A stretch of 64,000 nt of DNA from assembly GCF_900496995.4 (NCBI RefSeq), contig NC_044009.1:40075505-40139504 (forward strand), in the 5' to 3' direction. Shown here piece after piece: positions 47,068 through 60,046 of this stretch. The DNA comes from Aquila chrysaetos chrysaetos. Lineage: Eukaryota > Chordata > Aves > Accipitriformes > Accipitridae. The number at the start of each line of letters is the position of its first letter. Position 1 is the stretch's first letter. The notes under the pieces were generated by a model, which was not told where the DNA came from, did not search any database, and saw nothing but the letters and a program-made list of their open reading frames with translations. A program made the translations under genes and the position numbers.

Positions 47068-50000
47068 GTGAGTACAAGAGAATGGGAGGGAAGATGGGAA
47101 CAGGAGAGACGACGGGATCGCAGCATCCCAGAGGCAGTTTGGTGTAAGCTGCCTCCTTGTTTGCTGGGACAGGCTGCATTTGTGATGGCCGGTGGGGCAT
47201 AAATTTGAAGATAATGTGTACAGAAGAGTACAGCAAAAAAAATCCATTGATTGTCCTCCCAGGCCACTGGAGGTAATCCTGTATGTCAGCTACTACGCAG
47301 CCTAAATAATACTGTCTCTTAGACTTTTTATTTTATTTTATTTTTTTTAATCAGTTGGCCTTGCAGTGGTTTCACTCTGTCATCTGCACTTAGTCTTGCT
47401 TCTACAGTGTGATACTACTGCTTATCAGTGACTGGGATTATGCTGCAGCTGGAGCTGAATCTCTCATCGAGCAGTTCCAGGCGGAGAGCTGGTCCCCAGG
47501 GGCTGGTCTGAACAGATGTACACCAAGAGTTTTGCAGCCTGCAAATGTCAGGCTGATGGTTTTTCCTCTTCTGACTGGACGTTTCTATGTCCCCGTAAGT
47601 GTAGGTACAGCTGCCTTTTCTTCAGTTGCCTACAGCATCAGGACACAAACTACTTTGGTTTTCAGTGCTCACAGCTGGCTGATTTTCTCTCTAGCATTTG
47701 CGCTGGCATCCAGGGGCACAAAACTGACCGTCCTGGTCTAGCCTGCTTGTGAGTTGCTCCCTGCATGCTTTTAGCTGGGATTCAGTCATGTCTCCCAATG
47801 GCCTTGCCAGTAAACTGGAATCATCTGTCTTGCAAATGGTCCCGTCTTTAATTAGAAAATCTTTAATGTCTGCAAAGTCACATGTGGGTGCCAGAGTTTG
47901 CAGCTCTGTAATGTAAGTTCTGTTGCCTTGCTGGTTTTAGGCGTAAAGTTTTAAAAAACAATCTCTTGAGCCTCAGGATAACAGTACCCATTGAGCCCTG
48001 CTAGCAGATGTTCCATGGGTTAATTCTGGCCAAAACCCCCTCCTCTTGTTCATGTTTTTCCCCCAGTGAAACACTAAAAAAGGTTTTCAATTAATTTTCT
48101 CATCTTTATCCCCTATGGCCAGCTGTATGTGCAGACTATTTTTGTTTTCACTGTCTCTGTGCAAGCGCTAATGTTTTTTTTTCCTGTTTTTGTTTTGTCC
48201 TGTAGTCCAGTATCTTGAGCCTGTTTGTTCTTTGTCAAACATTAGCTTGTTTTTCTATTAATCGCATGCTCTTCCTGGCTGTAGCTTTTGCTATCTGGCT
48301 GCTGCCACCAAGTTTCGCATATATCATGTGCTGGGTAGCACTGAGAGAGCAGTATGTGGCTCCAAACTGCAACCCCTTTCTGATGAGAGGGCTCTATGGG
48401 GATGCTGTCACTGCAGCCAGTGCAGAAACCATACAGGCTTCTTGGTGTACTCTCCAAATCTCTTTCTTCCACATCCATCTTGTGTTACGGGAACCTACCT
48501 TGCTCCAGACTTAGAATGAGCCATGTCTGAGGGCAGGACCTTGAGCAAGTTCTTTACAAATAAAACTCTTGAATATTTTTCCAACTTTGTAGGAACCAGA
48601 AAAGCATGACCACGATTCAGCTCATGGGGTTGTGGAGGAGGCAAAGTCTTTCCACCCAGATTTAACGGGAGCTGTCCTGGAAGAGATGTATCCCAAGGCT
48701 AGCTGGACCACAGGTCTCCTGTTTCCTGTGTCATTCCTATAAGTTGCTCCTGTATGTTGTAGCATAAGGAAAGGATGCCGCTTCTTTCCAGAGACTAGAA
48801 CTCCCAATTCTGAGAAGCGCTTTCTGGACAAAGGTTGTTGAGTTGTGCAGAGAAGACTATTAATGAAATAGAACAGCTTCACAAGAAGCAACACTTAGTG
48901 CTTTGTCTGCGAAGGAGTCGGTCTTTCATGAAAGACTTCATGTTCCCCTGATTTATTTATTTATTTTTCCATTGAATGAGCAAGATTGTTTAAAAAGGGT
49001 GGTGGGGAAGGGCACTGGGGAAAAGCTCCCTCCTCTACTCACTCATCAATTCTTATAACATTAAAAAAATTAATTTAAATTGCCACTTTCCTCAAAATGA
49101 AGTGTAAAGCTTTCATAGTTCTGTTGTTTAATTTCCCAACTGGATATGAAATTAAGGAAATTGTAATTGTTTGACCTCTCGCATCAGGGAGTCTAGGTAT
49201 TTTTTCTTCTGTTTCACAGGAGTACATCTATATGAGAATAATGGCTTCCCTAGAGGCTCCGTTTCTTGTAAAATACGATCTAACGAATTAAAATATATCT
49301 CCTCTTGTTGGTGCTCTTGCGTGCTGTGACCTGCCTAGGGTTTGAGTTCGGGGTGGCTCCCACTGAATTGTCTGAAGGCTCTCAGCACACTTCCTCCTGG
49401 TGAATTGTTCTTCCTGAAGTTTGTCTGTTGATTACATCCTCTGGATTGGGTCGGTTGTCTGTCTTACACGGTTCACTAATTTTTCCTCACTAAGCATTGC
49501 TAATGTGCCTTCCATAAACTTGCAGCTTTTTGAGCTTTGATCCAGGAACCTTTCCAAATTCAGCAAAAACAACTAAAGAGGAGAGATTCCCCCCCTCCCC
49601 CCTTTCTTTGTGTCTTTTGTTATTGAAGAGGGCTGCAAATATTTAATACCATTTAAAGCCAGACAAAAAAAGCTCTCTTTTGGTGATTTCTCCAAAACAC
49701 CAGTTGATTATTGTTGGCAAGGACATCACACTGGAAAGGACTAGCTGTTCTGCGTGGTTTTGAGGCCAGAGTACTGCTGGGATCGTCCCTGGTGGCTGGG
49801 TGGAGCTTGCTGGGTACCTGCCCGAGAGCCGCGGGGTCCCCACGCAGCAGATGGACCTCTCTTGGGGGGAACAGAGGTTGACACCAAAGAACAAAGCTCC
49901 TCTCCACTGAAGGGTGAAAAAAATACACTGCACATCACTGAGGAAGCAGCAAACATTGGTCTTGAGATCCCTGTGCTCTGTATGTCTGAGCAGATGCATA

Positions 50001-50479
50001 CGAGGTTTTTCAGGGGATCTAAGACACTGTCTTTTAGGGAATAGCTAGACGTGTCAGAGTGTGGGGTAAGGGTACATTCATTCTGAGGGCTCTTACAGTC
50101 AAATTTTTGTCCTGAAGTCAGCACTTTGAGGGGTTTTCCATGTGGCGGGAATGGAGGCTGAGCTGACTTGCCACCAGAGGAAGGATATTTTGCTCTTAAA
50201 GAGAAAAGGTGAGCAAACATCAACCTCACCGATATATTTAGTCCTCAGTGATTGTAAGGATGAGTTCAACTGGATCCACGATCTCTCGCTTAGCCCTTAG
50301 TTCCCAAACGGGCCACACAAGTGGCCTTATGCACACCCATGGCAGCTGGTAAAACAGCTCGGCTTGCGCAATGGGAAGAAGCTGGCAGGAGAGGACAGTC
50401 GGGGTGGTTTTGCTGGGAGTTTGTGGCAGAGAGACGACTTTGTCGAGGCCGCAGAAGAGTTGTGTCCAGACCCGATCAG

Positions 50480-50890
50480 AAGTCGGGACCCGCTGTGTCG
50501 CATTTTAGGTATTAGAAGTTCTGGCTTATGTAGCATACTTGGGTTTTTAATACGTAAAAATCCTCGTATTTGTTTCCCTCTCTCCGATCCCCGTTGCTTT
50601 ACAAGGAGAGGAACTTTCCAGCGTGCCCCAAACAAGAAAGCGGCAGAAGGCAGAGGGTTGACCACGCTCCAGGGCATCCCCCTCCATCCCAGGCCGGCCG
50701 AGGAGACTCCGCAGATGCCGGCGGGAGCGGGGGGAAGGCAGGGGCTGCTCTGCGCCGCGCTGCCAGACTGCCTCAGCGTGCGAGCCGCGAGCGGCGGGAG
50801 TGAAAGCTCTGCCTGTGGCCGGCAGGCAGCTGCGAGGCAGGCAGCGGCGGCCAGCTCGCTGACAGCACGGCTCTGGCACCGCGAAGAATC
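50480..50890. promoter_or_regulatory. second, small CpG island
   Basis: About 400 bases rich in CpG and GC boxes (CCGGCCGAGG, GCCGGCGGGAGCGGGG, GCGCCGCGCTGCC, GCGAGCCGCGAGCGGCGGG) sit inside AT-rich flanks. On the minus strand a TATA-like GGTTAAATACAAAGG lies just outside the right edge (about 50906-50892), placed to drive leftward transcription. The 194-codon minus-strand frame across it (50327-50911) starts inside this TATA-like region and shows no domain, so I treat it as chance. It is probably an alternative promoter or CpG-rich enhancer. Confidence 0.45.
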
Positions 50891-52374
50891 GAGCCCTTTG
50901 TATTTAACCATCCAGACCTAATATACTGACATGGTCGTCATCAGATACAGTTGACACATGTTTAAATGGTGTATCTCGCTGCTTTGAACAAGTGGGAATG
51001 TGTTCTTGGACTGCTTTCCTCTCCGCATTTCTACGGAGTTTCCCACTGTCCATTTTCCATAGTTACTTACAGCAATTAACTGGAATCCAGGGCCGCAGCG
51101 GCTGCACGCATAGTCTCTCAAACCACACCTGTGGCTTTTTTGTGTCACATATAATTCATTACTGAGTGACGCTTCCTGCCTTGTCATCTTTAGTCCTAGA
51201 TGAATGAATGGTGTAGCTAAATCAGCTTAGCGCCGAACTAAAGCCGTGGTTCATGTTTAGCTGTGGCTTTTGCTCAAGTCGTGCAGAAACTTATTTGTGT
51301 TGGTATGGCTGGGTGTTCACTGGAGGCTCCAGCTCTTTTGATATCGGATCCACTCACAGCTTGCATGTCCTGCCTTAGCTTTATTTTCCCTTCCAGAGGC
51401 GTAGATACTGCACGATTCACTGTGTCTTTGCAGAGGCTCCAATGGGCGAAGGTATTTGTGCTCAAACCTCACCAGGCTGTAATTAATCTGTAGACGAAAG
51501 GAAATGGTTTTGTGACAGCTAAGTGAAGACCAAATAATGCAGTGTGATGAAAGGTATGCTCAGCAGTCTGATTCAGGATCTGAAGTTTATATGCATTTAG
51601 CTTTATGGTGAGCTGAAAAACGTTTGAAATGAGAACTGCCTCAAGTCCCGGTTAGTAGCAGAGAAAAGTAGACAGAGGAAAACCTGCATGTAATTATATA
51701 TTAATATGCAGAAAACCGAACAGATATTTTAAAAATTACACCCTGTTATTCAGTGTGTTTGAAAACATTTAGGAAGCTTACATATAAATTGTATATGAGT
51801 GCTGTACACAGAGAGGCACGTGCCTTATGCGTTAGATCTGTGAGATCAGGGTATGTTCCAGTGAACAGGCTGTCTCTTCTTTGGGCTTTAGTTATGCTGA
51901 GATAAAAAACATCTGATAAGCTTTAAAAAAAAATTGCAGACTTTTGTAAATTAGGCTGGTTTTTTGTTTGGTTTTTTTGGTTGTTTTTTTTTTTTTTTCC
52001 CCAGATTTGGATTGTTTCACAGAAGGAAAGAAGTTGCTGATCATCTTGTTTGAAAGTTAAGTATTTCTCCAGTGAAATGTCTTGGGTTTTATTTTGTTTT
52101 GTTTTTAAATTGAATTAAGTTGAATTCATGTTTCAGCTTGTTCATCATCAGTTGCACCTTTGATGCAGGTTCTCTCACACTACTTCGTATGTAGCTGAGA
52201 TTGGTTTTAGCAAAAAGACACAATGGCAGCTTCCCTGCAGTTTGGTGACATTGGCCTTTGGAATAGGCACTCTGAAATTGGTTGACACTGAACATCTCAA
52301 GCAGAAGCAGCAGTGGGTCCTTAGCTAACTGGATGATCTTCCAGAGCATTGAGATTTCTCAGCTCCACTTGTGT
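50891..52374. other. no gene recognised
   Basis: AT-rich sequence with a T15 run (51984-51998) continuing as CCCCAG, an acceptor-like end at 52004 with no matching donor. Confidence 0.35.
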
Positions 52375-52640
52375 AGAATCACAGAATCCTAGAAATTTTG
52401 GGGGCAGAGACCTGTGAGGGGCTCTAGTCCAGCCTCCAGCCCCAGGGGGGACTGTCATCAGCACCAGAACAAGCTGGCTGTGGTTTGTCTAGTGGAGTCT
52501 TGAAATCCTCCAAGGATGGAGGTGCCACAGCCTCTTGGGGTGGCTTGTTCCAGCACTGCATGGCGCTCCTAGAGAAAAAGCTTTTCTGAATGTCCAGCCT
52601 GAACTTCCCAAGTTGTGTTATACCATCTGCCACTACCAGG
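52375..52640 (-). mobile_element. CR1 LINE 3' fragment
   Basis: The left end AGAATCACAGAATCCTAG is the CR1 terminal octamer in antisense. On the minus strand the frame 52633-52424 reads KFRLDIQKSFFSRSAMQC, then APPSLEDFKTPLDK. This aligns with the C-terminus of CR1 ORF2 (RLDVRKKFF..., DAPSLEVFKARLD) also present in the copy at 32 kb. About 265 bp remain, so this is a severely 5'-truncated insertion of a different CR1 subfamily. Confidence 0.88.
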
Positions 52641-55252
52641 AAGGGTTTGGCTCCATCAGGGTTATAATTGCAGACTCTTATGCTAGATCATGTGTACATG
52701 CTTATTTTCACTTTTAATCTAAGCCTCTGATAATGAAACAGCAGTTAGATTGTCTGTATTTAAGCTAAAACCTGATTAGGTTTATAGAATTTTTATGAAA
52801 TCTTAATTTCACTGTGACTATATCATACCTATACCTTCATAGCATTATAAGACTGTGACAGTACTATTATGACTACTATTGTTATCATCATCACTATCTC
52901 TATACTTAATGTAAACTTACCATTTCAGGTTGCTATCCCTATTTTTGACAGCAGAAAGCAAAATTTTTTATGACTGGGCAGAGTTGCATACTGGTAGGAG
53001 AATGAGTTGGATTCTGTTATGACTATAGCATCATCAACAAAATGATCAAGTACTGTAAATTTACATTATAATTATGATGTCAGTCAAAAAGAATATAACT
53101 TGATTTTCAGGTTGACAGAGAATATGCCCTGGGAATTTGGAGGGAATATATTTGTCTCATTTGGAAGCTAAATAAGTCCTAACAGAAGTATTTCAAGAAT
53201 ATATATGTAGTTCAGTGATGTTATATTCAGCAAGTATTTTCTAATTAGCTCAAGTTTTAAGGCCAGGACATTTCATTTTTCATTCCTTTTTTATTTACTT
53301 ATCATAAACGAACTCAGGATTCTGCACTCTTTTTTTTTCATTATAATTTGCACTCTACACACCTACAGCAATACTCGGGTTTTTTTTTTCCTTTTTGTCT
53401 GAGATGTGAATTATTCATTCAAGTAAGCAGGTTGTAGGTAACTTGAATCTTGAGAAATGAATGATGGAGGAAAAGCTCTGTTTTCAATACTTTGGTTAAG
53501 ACATAGGTCAGTATTTTCAAAAGAGTGTAGTGAATTGGCTGCTGGACTTCTTATGGACACTCTGGAACACCTTGTACATGCAGAGATGGGCTAGGTACCT
53601 AACTCCTCTGAGATGTATAATTTCTTTAAAACATCTTGTCATGGACATCCAAAATCCACATGTGAATGATGGTGGTAGGTGGGTCCCACTTTGCCTCTGT
53701 TAGAGAAGATATCCAAAGCCATATAGGACCCCAGCTGCTTTTCAAAGTCACCTGGAGGGAGTTATTCCTCTTCAAAACAAATTTTTGTACCTCTGGTGAC
53801 TTAGAGCTTCAGAAGGACTTTGTCTTCAAGATCTTTCTGGTTCTTCCTTAAGGAAGGCCTCTCTCAGTCCTGCTCAGGGTTTTCGGGGTTCTTTCTCCAG
53901 GATGACTTCAAGGAGGCGGTGAAAGCAAAGGGCACAGTAACATGGAGAACGATGCTGTCTCTCATACCACAGTGAGTATGCGAGCACATCCACTGCGATG
54001 TGACGCAATAGCTCTTCCAACAGCAGCTGGTTTTACTTCTGTTTGTGCTGGTGTCTGATACCAGTCAGCTGCTTTGTGAACAAACAGCACCCACTGGAGC
54101 TGAGCACCCTGACTGCGCAGCAGCATGGTTCGAGGAATTTGCTTTCTTACCTTCCTGCCTCTCTCCTCCCCTTCCCCCCCAGTTTCTACTACGCTTTCTC
54201 TCGTAGACAGCAATATAGGATCAGGCTGCTTTTCATTTCCATCACTTTTCCCTGCTGTGACTGAATCTGTTGCAATTAAATTTTAATTGAGATGCACACT
54301 GCTTAAATAGACACAAGACAGCTACAGCTATTGCTAATTAATTTTCTTCTAAAATGACAACATTTAATAATTATATTCCATGTCACTTACATTATTTATA
54401 CAACTTTAACTCTGGGAATTTTTTTAAGGATACATCAGCTGTGAAAGTGCTTTATGGTGTTAATCTCCTGTAAGGCAATTGTGATTAACTTGAGAAGTGA
54501 AAATATGTTTATAGTGCATTTAGTAAAATAGCACATAGCTCTGCAAGTTGCAGGAAAGATTGAGATGTTTCTATGAAAAGGTAGTAGTGTTTCTGGTTGC
54601 AGCATTCAAATGTAGAGAAGCCCTAGTGATAATAATTTGTGCTTCTGTGTCATCTTTGATCCGAGGATCTCTAAGTACTTTCTGCCTACGAATGAACAAG
54701 CTCACGCCTTATGACAGAGATTCCTCCCCAGTTTCTCACTTCACTTTGCGTAGCACAAAGATCATCTGCTGCCCCAGCTTGCAAAATTCCCTGCCCTCTG
54801 CTACCTTGCTCTAATACCAGGCAAAGAAAATGACCTTTTTGTATTTTAGTCTGAAGAATCCATCACTGGTTGCTGTCAGACAGGGTGTTGGATGAGCGGG
54901 ACCATTTGTCTGTTGCGGCGTGACAGTCCTTAGGCAGCGCTGTGACAATTTGGGGAGTCTGTCTGTGTGAGAATACATAATTGCTGCATCATGGCCTGAC
55001 TCGGTGTTTGCGGAGAGGCGTGTTGTCAACCTCCAAACTTCAAATGTTCACCAAACAGGTAGAAATTTCTCGGGACAGCTGTGAGGAGAATTTTTCCAGC
55101 CTCTCCGGTGGGGGTGCACAGCGGTGACGCTCCCTCCGCAGAACAAAGGAGCCGGCTACAGAAGGTGAGATGCATCAGCCCTGGGGATTTACTGGCAGAA
55201 GAGGAAGCTTTAGGAAGGACTGGAGAATCAGAGGGCATTTTTTTTTCCTCAG
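52641..55252. other. no gene recognised
   Basis: AT-rich. A possible MIR or L2-like scrap (TATCATCATCACTATC near 52885) is too weak to call. T runs lie near 53331 and 53380. Confidence 0.35.
54645..54720 (+). repeat. possible MIR-like SINE scrap
   Basis: TTTGATCCGAGGATCTCTAAGTACTTT resembles the amniote SINE motif ATCCAAGGATCTCAAAGCACTTT. Only this part is clear. Confidence 0.35.
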
Positions 55253-55343
55253 TGAGGGTCCTGTCTAAGGTGAAAGTTAAAGCTGGAAGCTAGAGCAGAG
55301 GGATTTTGTGGGTCAGAGAAATAAATATGGGAGGGAGGGACAG
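55253..55343 (+). other. candidate 91-nt non-coding exon
   Basis: An acceptor (CATTTTTTTTTCCTCAG) and a near-consensus donor (GACAG|GTAAGA at 55344) bound 91 nt. All three frames contain stops, so it cannot be internal coding sequence. It would suit a 5' UTR exon or a long non-coding RNA on the plus strand. That fits the idea that this region lies in the 5' part of a gene continuing to the right. Confidence 0.3.
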
Positions 55344-57854
55344 GTAAGACTTTTTGATCCCTCAGACCCAAGACCAATAAAAGTCAAAACTAGATGAGAA
55401 AAGTGACTGCAAGTACCTGGTTGTGCATATTTTCTCTGCTAGCATAGAGTAACTCTTTAGAAACCTCCACACCTTTCTGGTTGTCACTATCATGTATCAG
55501 TGCAAAGTTAAGCTACTTCGGGAACAGAGCTCTTGAAAAGTGTGGTTTTGCATTTATTAAGGATGTTGGGGATTAGTACTGATAAATCAGAGCAGAATTA
55601 GTTGGATGGTGCAACCCCCTTCCAGGAAGGCACGACAGAGAAATTTTCCAAGGATGGCATGAAAAGCAATTGTGCTGTGTGCTGCTGTGATCAGAAGAGG
55701 TTAAGATGTTGTGGATCTAGAGGGCTGATCAACAGGGCAATCGGAGTGCCTCAGCCAAAGGAAATTTGATTAAATGTGTTAAATGGGTGTATAGTGAAAC
55801 TCTCTTGTTGGGTATGTGGGACTATCATACACTATTCGCCTCACATAAATTTCAGTGTCTTCTTGAAGCTAGTCATTTTTGTTCCTTTTATCGTGAATAT
55901 ATAGCAAAAAAGTATCTCCAGAGCCATTTCACTGGGTTCAGATGGATTTGAATGAAAAGCTGTCTGGTCATCTGCTCATATACTGTCATAGAAGAAAAAT
56001 TACATTAAAAAAACCCCTTTTAATTGTTACTTCACTTTATTTTCCCCTCAACTTTGACAATAGCAAAACAGACTGGGCAGTAATTAGTTCTGTTTTGGTG
56101 TCTATTTGGCTTCTTGAGCACCGTTGTACAGTGCAGGGTTAGGTACTTCAGGAAACTGCATCTTGGGGTTTTTTAGACATAATGGAAACTTTTTGCGCCT
56201 TTATTTTATTGCTTCTCTCAGTAGATTGTAGCTTATTCTACTCTACTCCGAAGCAGGTACCGTGGTTAATTATATACAGATTTTTGTGCTTATCGGTAAT
56301 ACAGTCATGATTCTCTGCAAAGACAAGGTAGCACAGTGGGGTGGGACAAGGGTGTGTGCAGCCCCCTTTCTCCCCAGTGGCCCTGTCCTGGGAGCTGAGG
56401 GCTGCTTCATTGCACCTGATGAGACAGGAATCATTAATTCCACTAACAAATAGACCTCTTCCTCTGTGTGTTTCCCCTGAAGTTATTTACACATGATGTT
56501 GTTTGCTTTGAGGTCTCGCACGCACTGTAATTTGCATATGGTGCTGGAGTTACTGACGGTTTGTTGCTTTGATTGCTGATTCTCACGGTCCTGAAATCTG
56601 CCTTTAGCTGCCAGTGCAGTTGTGTAGCTGTAGGGGTTGTAACCAAAAAGGCCACAGGTCTGGTAAAAGCTGGACGAGTTTTCTCCAAGACGCACGGTAT
56701 GAGTGCTCATGTCCAGGTCCCAACCAAAAGACAGGGCAGGAGCCACGTGGCTTGGCGTCTGTTTTGTATCATTGCACTGGCCAGCAAAAGGGAAGGCTTA
56801 AACATTAATGAATGTTCACAGCTACCAGTCCTCTGCTCTAAAAATCTCAGTGGGGTGCAGTGATGAAAAGCCAACCCTGTGTGTGCTTCAGGTCCGTTTC
56901 TCTGAAGGCGTTCGCCTGGATATATTCACATAAACAAAGACTGATCTTCAGTTACAAGAGTGCTAAGGGAAGACATCTAATGTTTTCTCAGTATGCCACT
57001 AATGATTTGGGGATGGCCAACAACTTTTGTTTTCAAAAGATACATTTTCTTTAACTGTTTTTCTAATAAACAATTTATAAGTTAGTAATAAATCTGTGAA
57101 ATCTGACTTTGCAGTGGAGATACTGGCTCAGAAATAGAAAGTGTGTTGAACTGTCTCACTTGTAATGCATGAAAGGCTGGGAAAAGCCCAGGGAACAAAG
57201 TGGTACCAAATGTTGGGTAGCTGTGACCATGGTTTAAAGACAAGAAATTGTGTGGGTGTCTATAGCTGGTGACATGTCCTCTGTCCATATGCCCTCAGTT
57301 CTATGAAACTTTGGGCTCAAATGGATGACTGTAGAGATGGGAGATAACATATGTTTAATTTCTCCAGTAGAGAAAAACCTAACTTGCTTTTCAGTCAAGT
57401 GCTAAGTTATGACAGCAATTAGGATGAATACTTGAAGAGGTGCTTCACTATTTCTAGTGTATAATTTTCAATGTCGAGGTGCCCTGACTCTGTGTGTTAT
57501 GCAGAGAGCAAGGGGATATAAGAAATAGGCTCTTTCTTTTAGTGAGGGACAAGTGAGTTATGATAAATGAGTTATGCAAATGACTATTCCCTTACTTGAG
57601 GAAAAGTACAACGCAAAGGCAGTTAACTGAAGAACCCTAGTATTTCTCCTAAAATCAGAACAATGGATCCTAACAGATATGTTCACTGGTTCCTGATTTT
57701 TCCGAGGGGATCTGATTCTCATCTTGGAGACCTGTAATAAAACAGAAGGCACTCCAATTCAATAGTTTCATTGGTGAAAACTAGTTATGAATAAGACTGG
57801 GAGCGGATGGCTATCTCTGGTCTGTATGACCAAACCAACTCAAAGAACACATAT
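55344..57854. other. no recognisable feature
   Basis: Chance frames on both strands at 56443-56863 overlap each other and share no domain. Confidence 0.4.
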
Positions 57855-57930
57855 TTAGGCCCTGATTGAAGAAAGTGCACATGCATTTGCTGAAGTCTCC
57901 CTGAAGCCGATGAGATTGAAAGCATAGTGT
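57855..57930. repeat. ancient dispersed repeat (MITE-like)
   Basis: AGGCCCTGATTGAAGAAAGTGCACATGCATTTGC followed by GTCTCCCTGAAGCCGATGAGATTG matches the layout of a very common old amniote palindromic repeat. That family reads like GGCCCTGATTCAGCAAAGC, then GTCCCATTGAAGTCAATGGGA. Confidence 0.5.
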
Positions 57931-60046
57931 GGTAGGCTTTGAAGGGCTTTGAAAGAGGAGACAATGGTTGAGGCAAAACAAAAGAGCATGCCATCAAAGG
58001 ATGTAAAGCGAAGTGACAGGAACAAAGTGACAAGCTAGGAAAATGCTCTTTGCTCCCACATTCTGAATGGCTGTGAAATCAGCTTTGTACTCATTAGAGC
58101 CAATGTAAAGGAACTTGCTGTAAATGAAAATGAATGGCTTAGAGGCTGGTGTTTTGAGCTCAGATGTGTAGGTGAGTGGCAGAAAACTCAAGGAAGCGCC
58201 AAACTCTGAGACCTTGTGCAGAAGGAAGAAACAGGAGTCAGAGGTGGCCTAGAGGCAAAATCTTACGGTGAGGTTGGAGGAACCTTAGGACCACCCCAGG
58301 TTTCAGAACTGAGTGAGAAACAAGATGCTATCCACCTCTACAGCATTTGGCATCCTTTGCCACCTTCTAACCACAGCCAGACTGCTGCAAGAAGGTATTT
58401 GAGAGGCAGGCTGATGTTTCAATGTGGTTGGAGGGAATCGGGTCTGAACTAGGTCGATCGATGAGTAAAATGTAGGAAAGATTTAGTGGAGAGAAATCCC
58501 AGAGGCAAATGGGTACAGAAAATTGGATACAGCTTAGCTGTGAATGAGGAAGAAGATGGAATGAAAGTTACAGGCACAAGTGGGATTTGTTTTTAGGGAG
58601 AGGCAGACCAAAGCAGACAAGGTTTGTGAGGGAAAAGAGCAGAAAAAAGAGAATGGGCAAGGAGAGCAAGAAAAGTGGCTGTGACATCGTTTAGAAGATG
58701 GATATGGAGGAGTGAGATGATTAGAGGAGAAGAGGAGGTGAAACTTTAGGAGCAGGGAGGGAGTTGTAGATGGGAGGTAAAAGACTTATCTTATTTTGAC
58801 TGTTTTCTCTAGGAGGAACTCGACAAGCTTGTGTGCAGAAAAAAGATACAGAGATAGAATACAATTATCATATGCATTAATACACAACAGAAATAATGTA
58901 CAATAACTACAAGGTAAATAACTACTCCTAGCAGTACTAAAAAGCTATATATATACACCTGTATGTGCATGTGTATATACATACGCCCCTATAAAGGGGT
59001 TCTGTCCTGAAGAATTTATATTAATCCTTTGCATTTTGTCTTAAATTAGACAGTATCAAGGAACAAAAGCAAACAAGGAGGAAGTATTTACAGGGTCTTC
59101 CCAGGCTAGCCTTAATGATTTGAGTCTTATGTAATGAAATAGTAAAAACCATCTTTTTTTGCATGTTGCCTAGTGGCCACAGCAGTCACTGTGCCCCAAA
59201 GTCTGGTATGCCTCTGAATAGCAGTGGGGACCTAACAAGCATGAATGCAGTTTCCAGTGCTCAGCCCCTGGCCTGGTTACCGCCAAACACAGTTCTTTTG
59301 CTTCACTTGCTTGAACTGCCCAGTTGCATACATGCAGCGTGGTTCCTAAACTATTCCTCTGAGCCATAGCAACCTGCTGACATTTGCTAAAAGTTTACTG
59401 CTAGCCTGGGTTTTGTTCCAGTAAGTTTTGTGGACATGAGATGTGCTGGCATGTCAGCCCAGCGTGTTTTGTATGTGAAACAGCTACTGCAGGGCAGTGG
59501 AGGATCAGACCTCCTCACATTTCCAGTCTTCTGTAGGCTGTGGAGACACCACTGCTGGGGCTGAGAAGGGAGTTTTTTCTCTTAGCATTTGTAACGATAT
59601 AAATTACACGTTATTTCTTTCCTTTTTTGATGCTGGCAGCTACTTGCCAGACCAAGAAACCAAGTCAGTTCTTGTAGGCTACCAAATAAAAATTGCATGA
59701 TACTCTGTTGGTGAATGGTTTTATATCTGTCTCAGTCATCAAAATACTTGCAGCATGGTAGACATAACTGCATAATAAAGGAATGTGTACTCGGCAACTT
59801 TGCCATTGGCAGGACATAAACACCGTAGAGTTTATCAGTGTTCTGGGAGGTGTTTATTACTTGAGTCTTACTAAGTCCTTATCACAAAAGAAAAAAATAG
59901 AGACATTGGAAGGTAGAAGTTAGTTTCGCTTATCAGCAGAGACAGGCATGGTAAGATTCAATCATTATAAATGCAGATGTTTTCATCTGTGAAGGTATGG
60001 CAAATGAACTATTTATAACACACGGATATATAGGTGCTATAAGATC
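57931..60046. other. no gene recognised
   Basis: A purine-rich stretch at about 58190-58790 and an alternating TATA/TGTG patch at about 58948-58985 are the only notable composition features. Confidence 0.35.

Larger units (their letters stand above)
45966..50479. other. no gene recognised
   Basis: It holds the poly-T acceptor-like tract at 46964 and the candidate exon at 47010. The 162-codon minus-strand frame at 49741-50229 has no domain. Confidence 0.35.

Noticed and set aside
49741..50229. 162-codon minus-strand frame
   Set aside because: No family or domain and no exon signals at its ends; two other overlapping frames are open across the same bases.
50327..50911. 194-codon minus-strand frame over the second CpG island
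   Set aside because: Its start overlaps the TATA-like element, the opposite strand is equally open (185 codons), and no domain is recognised.
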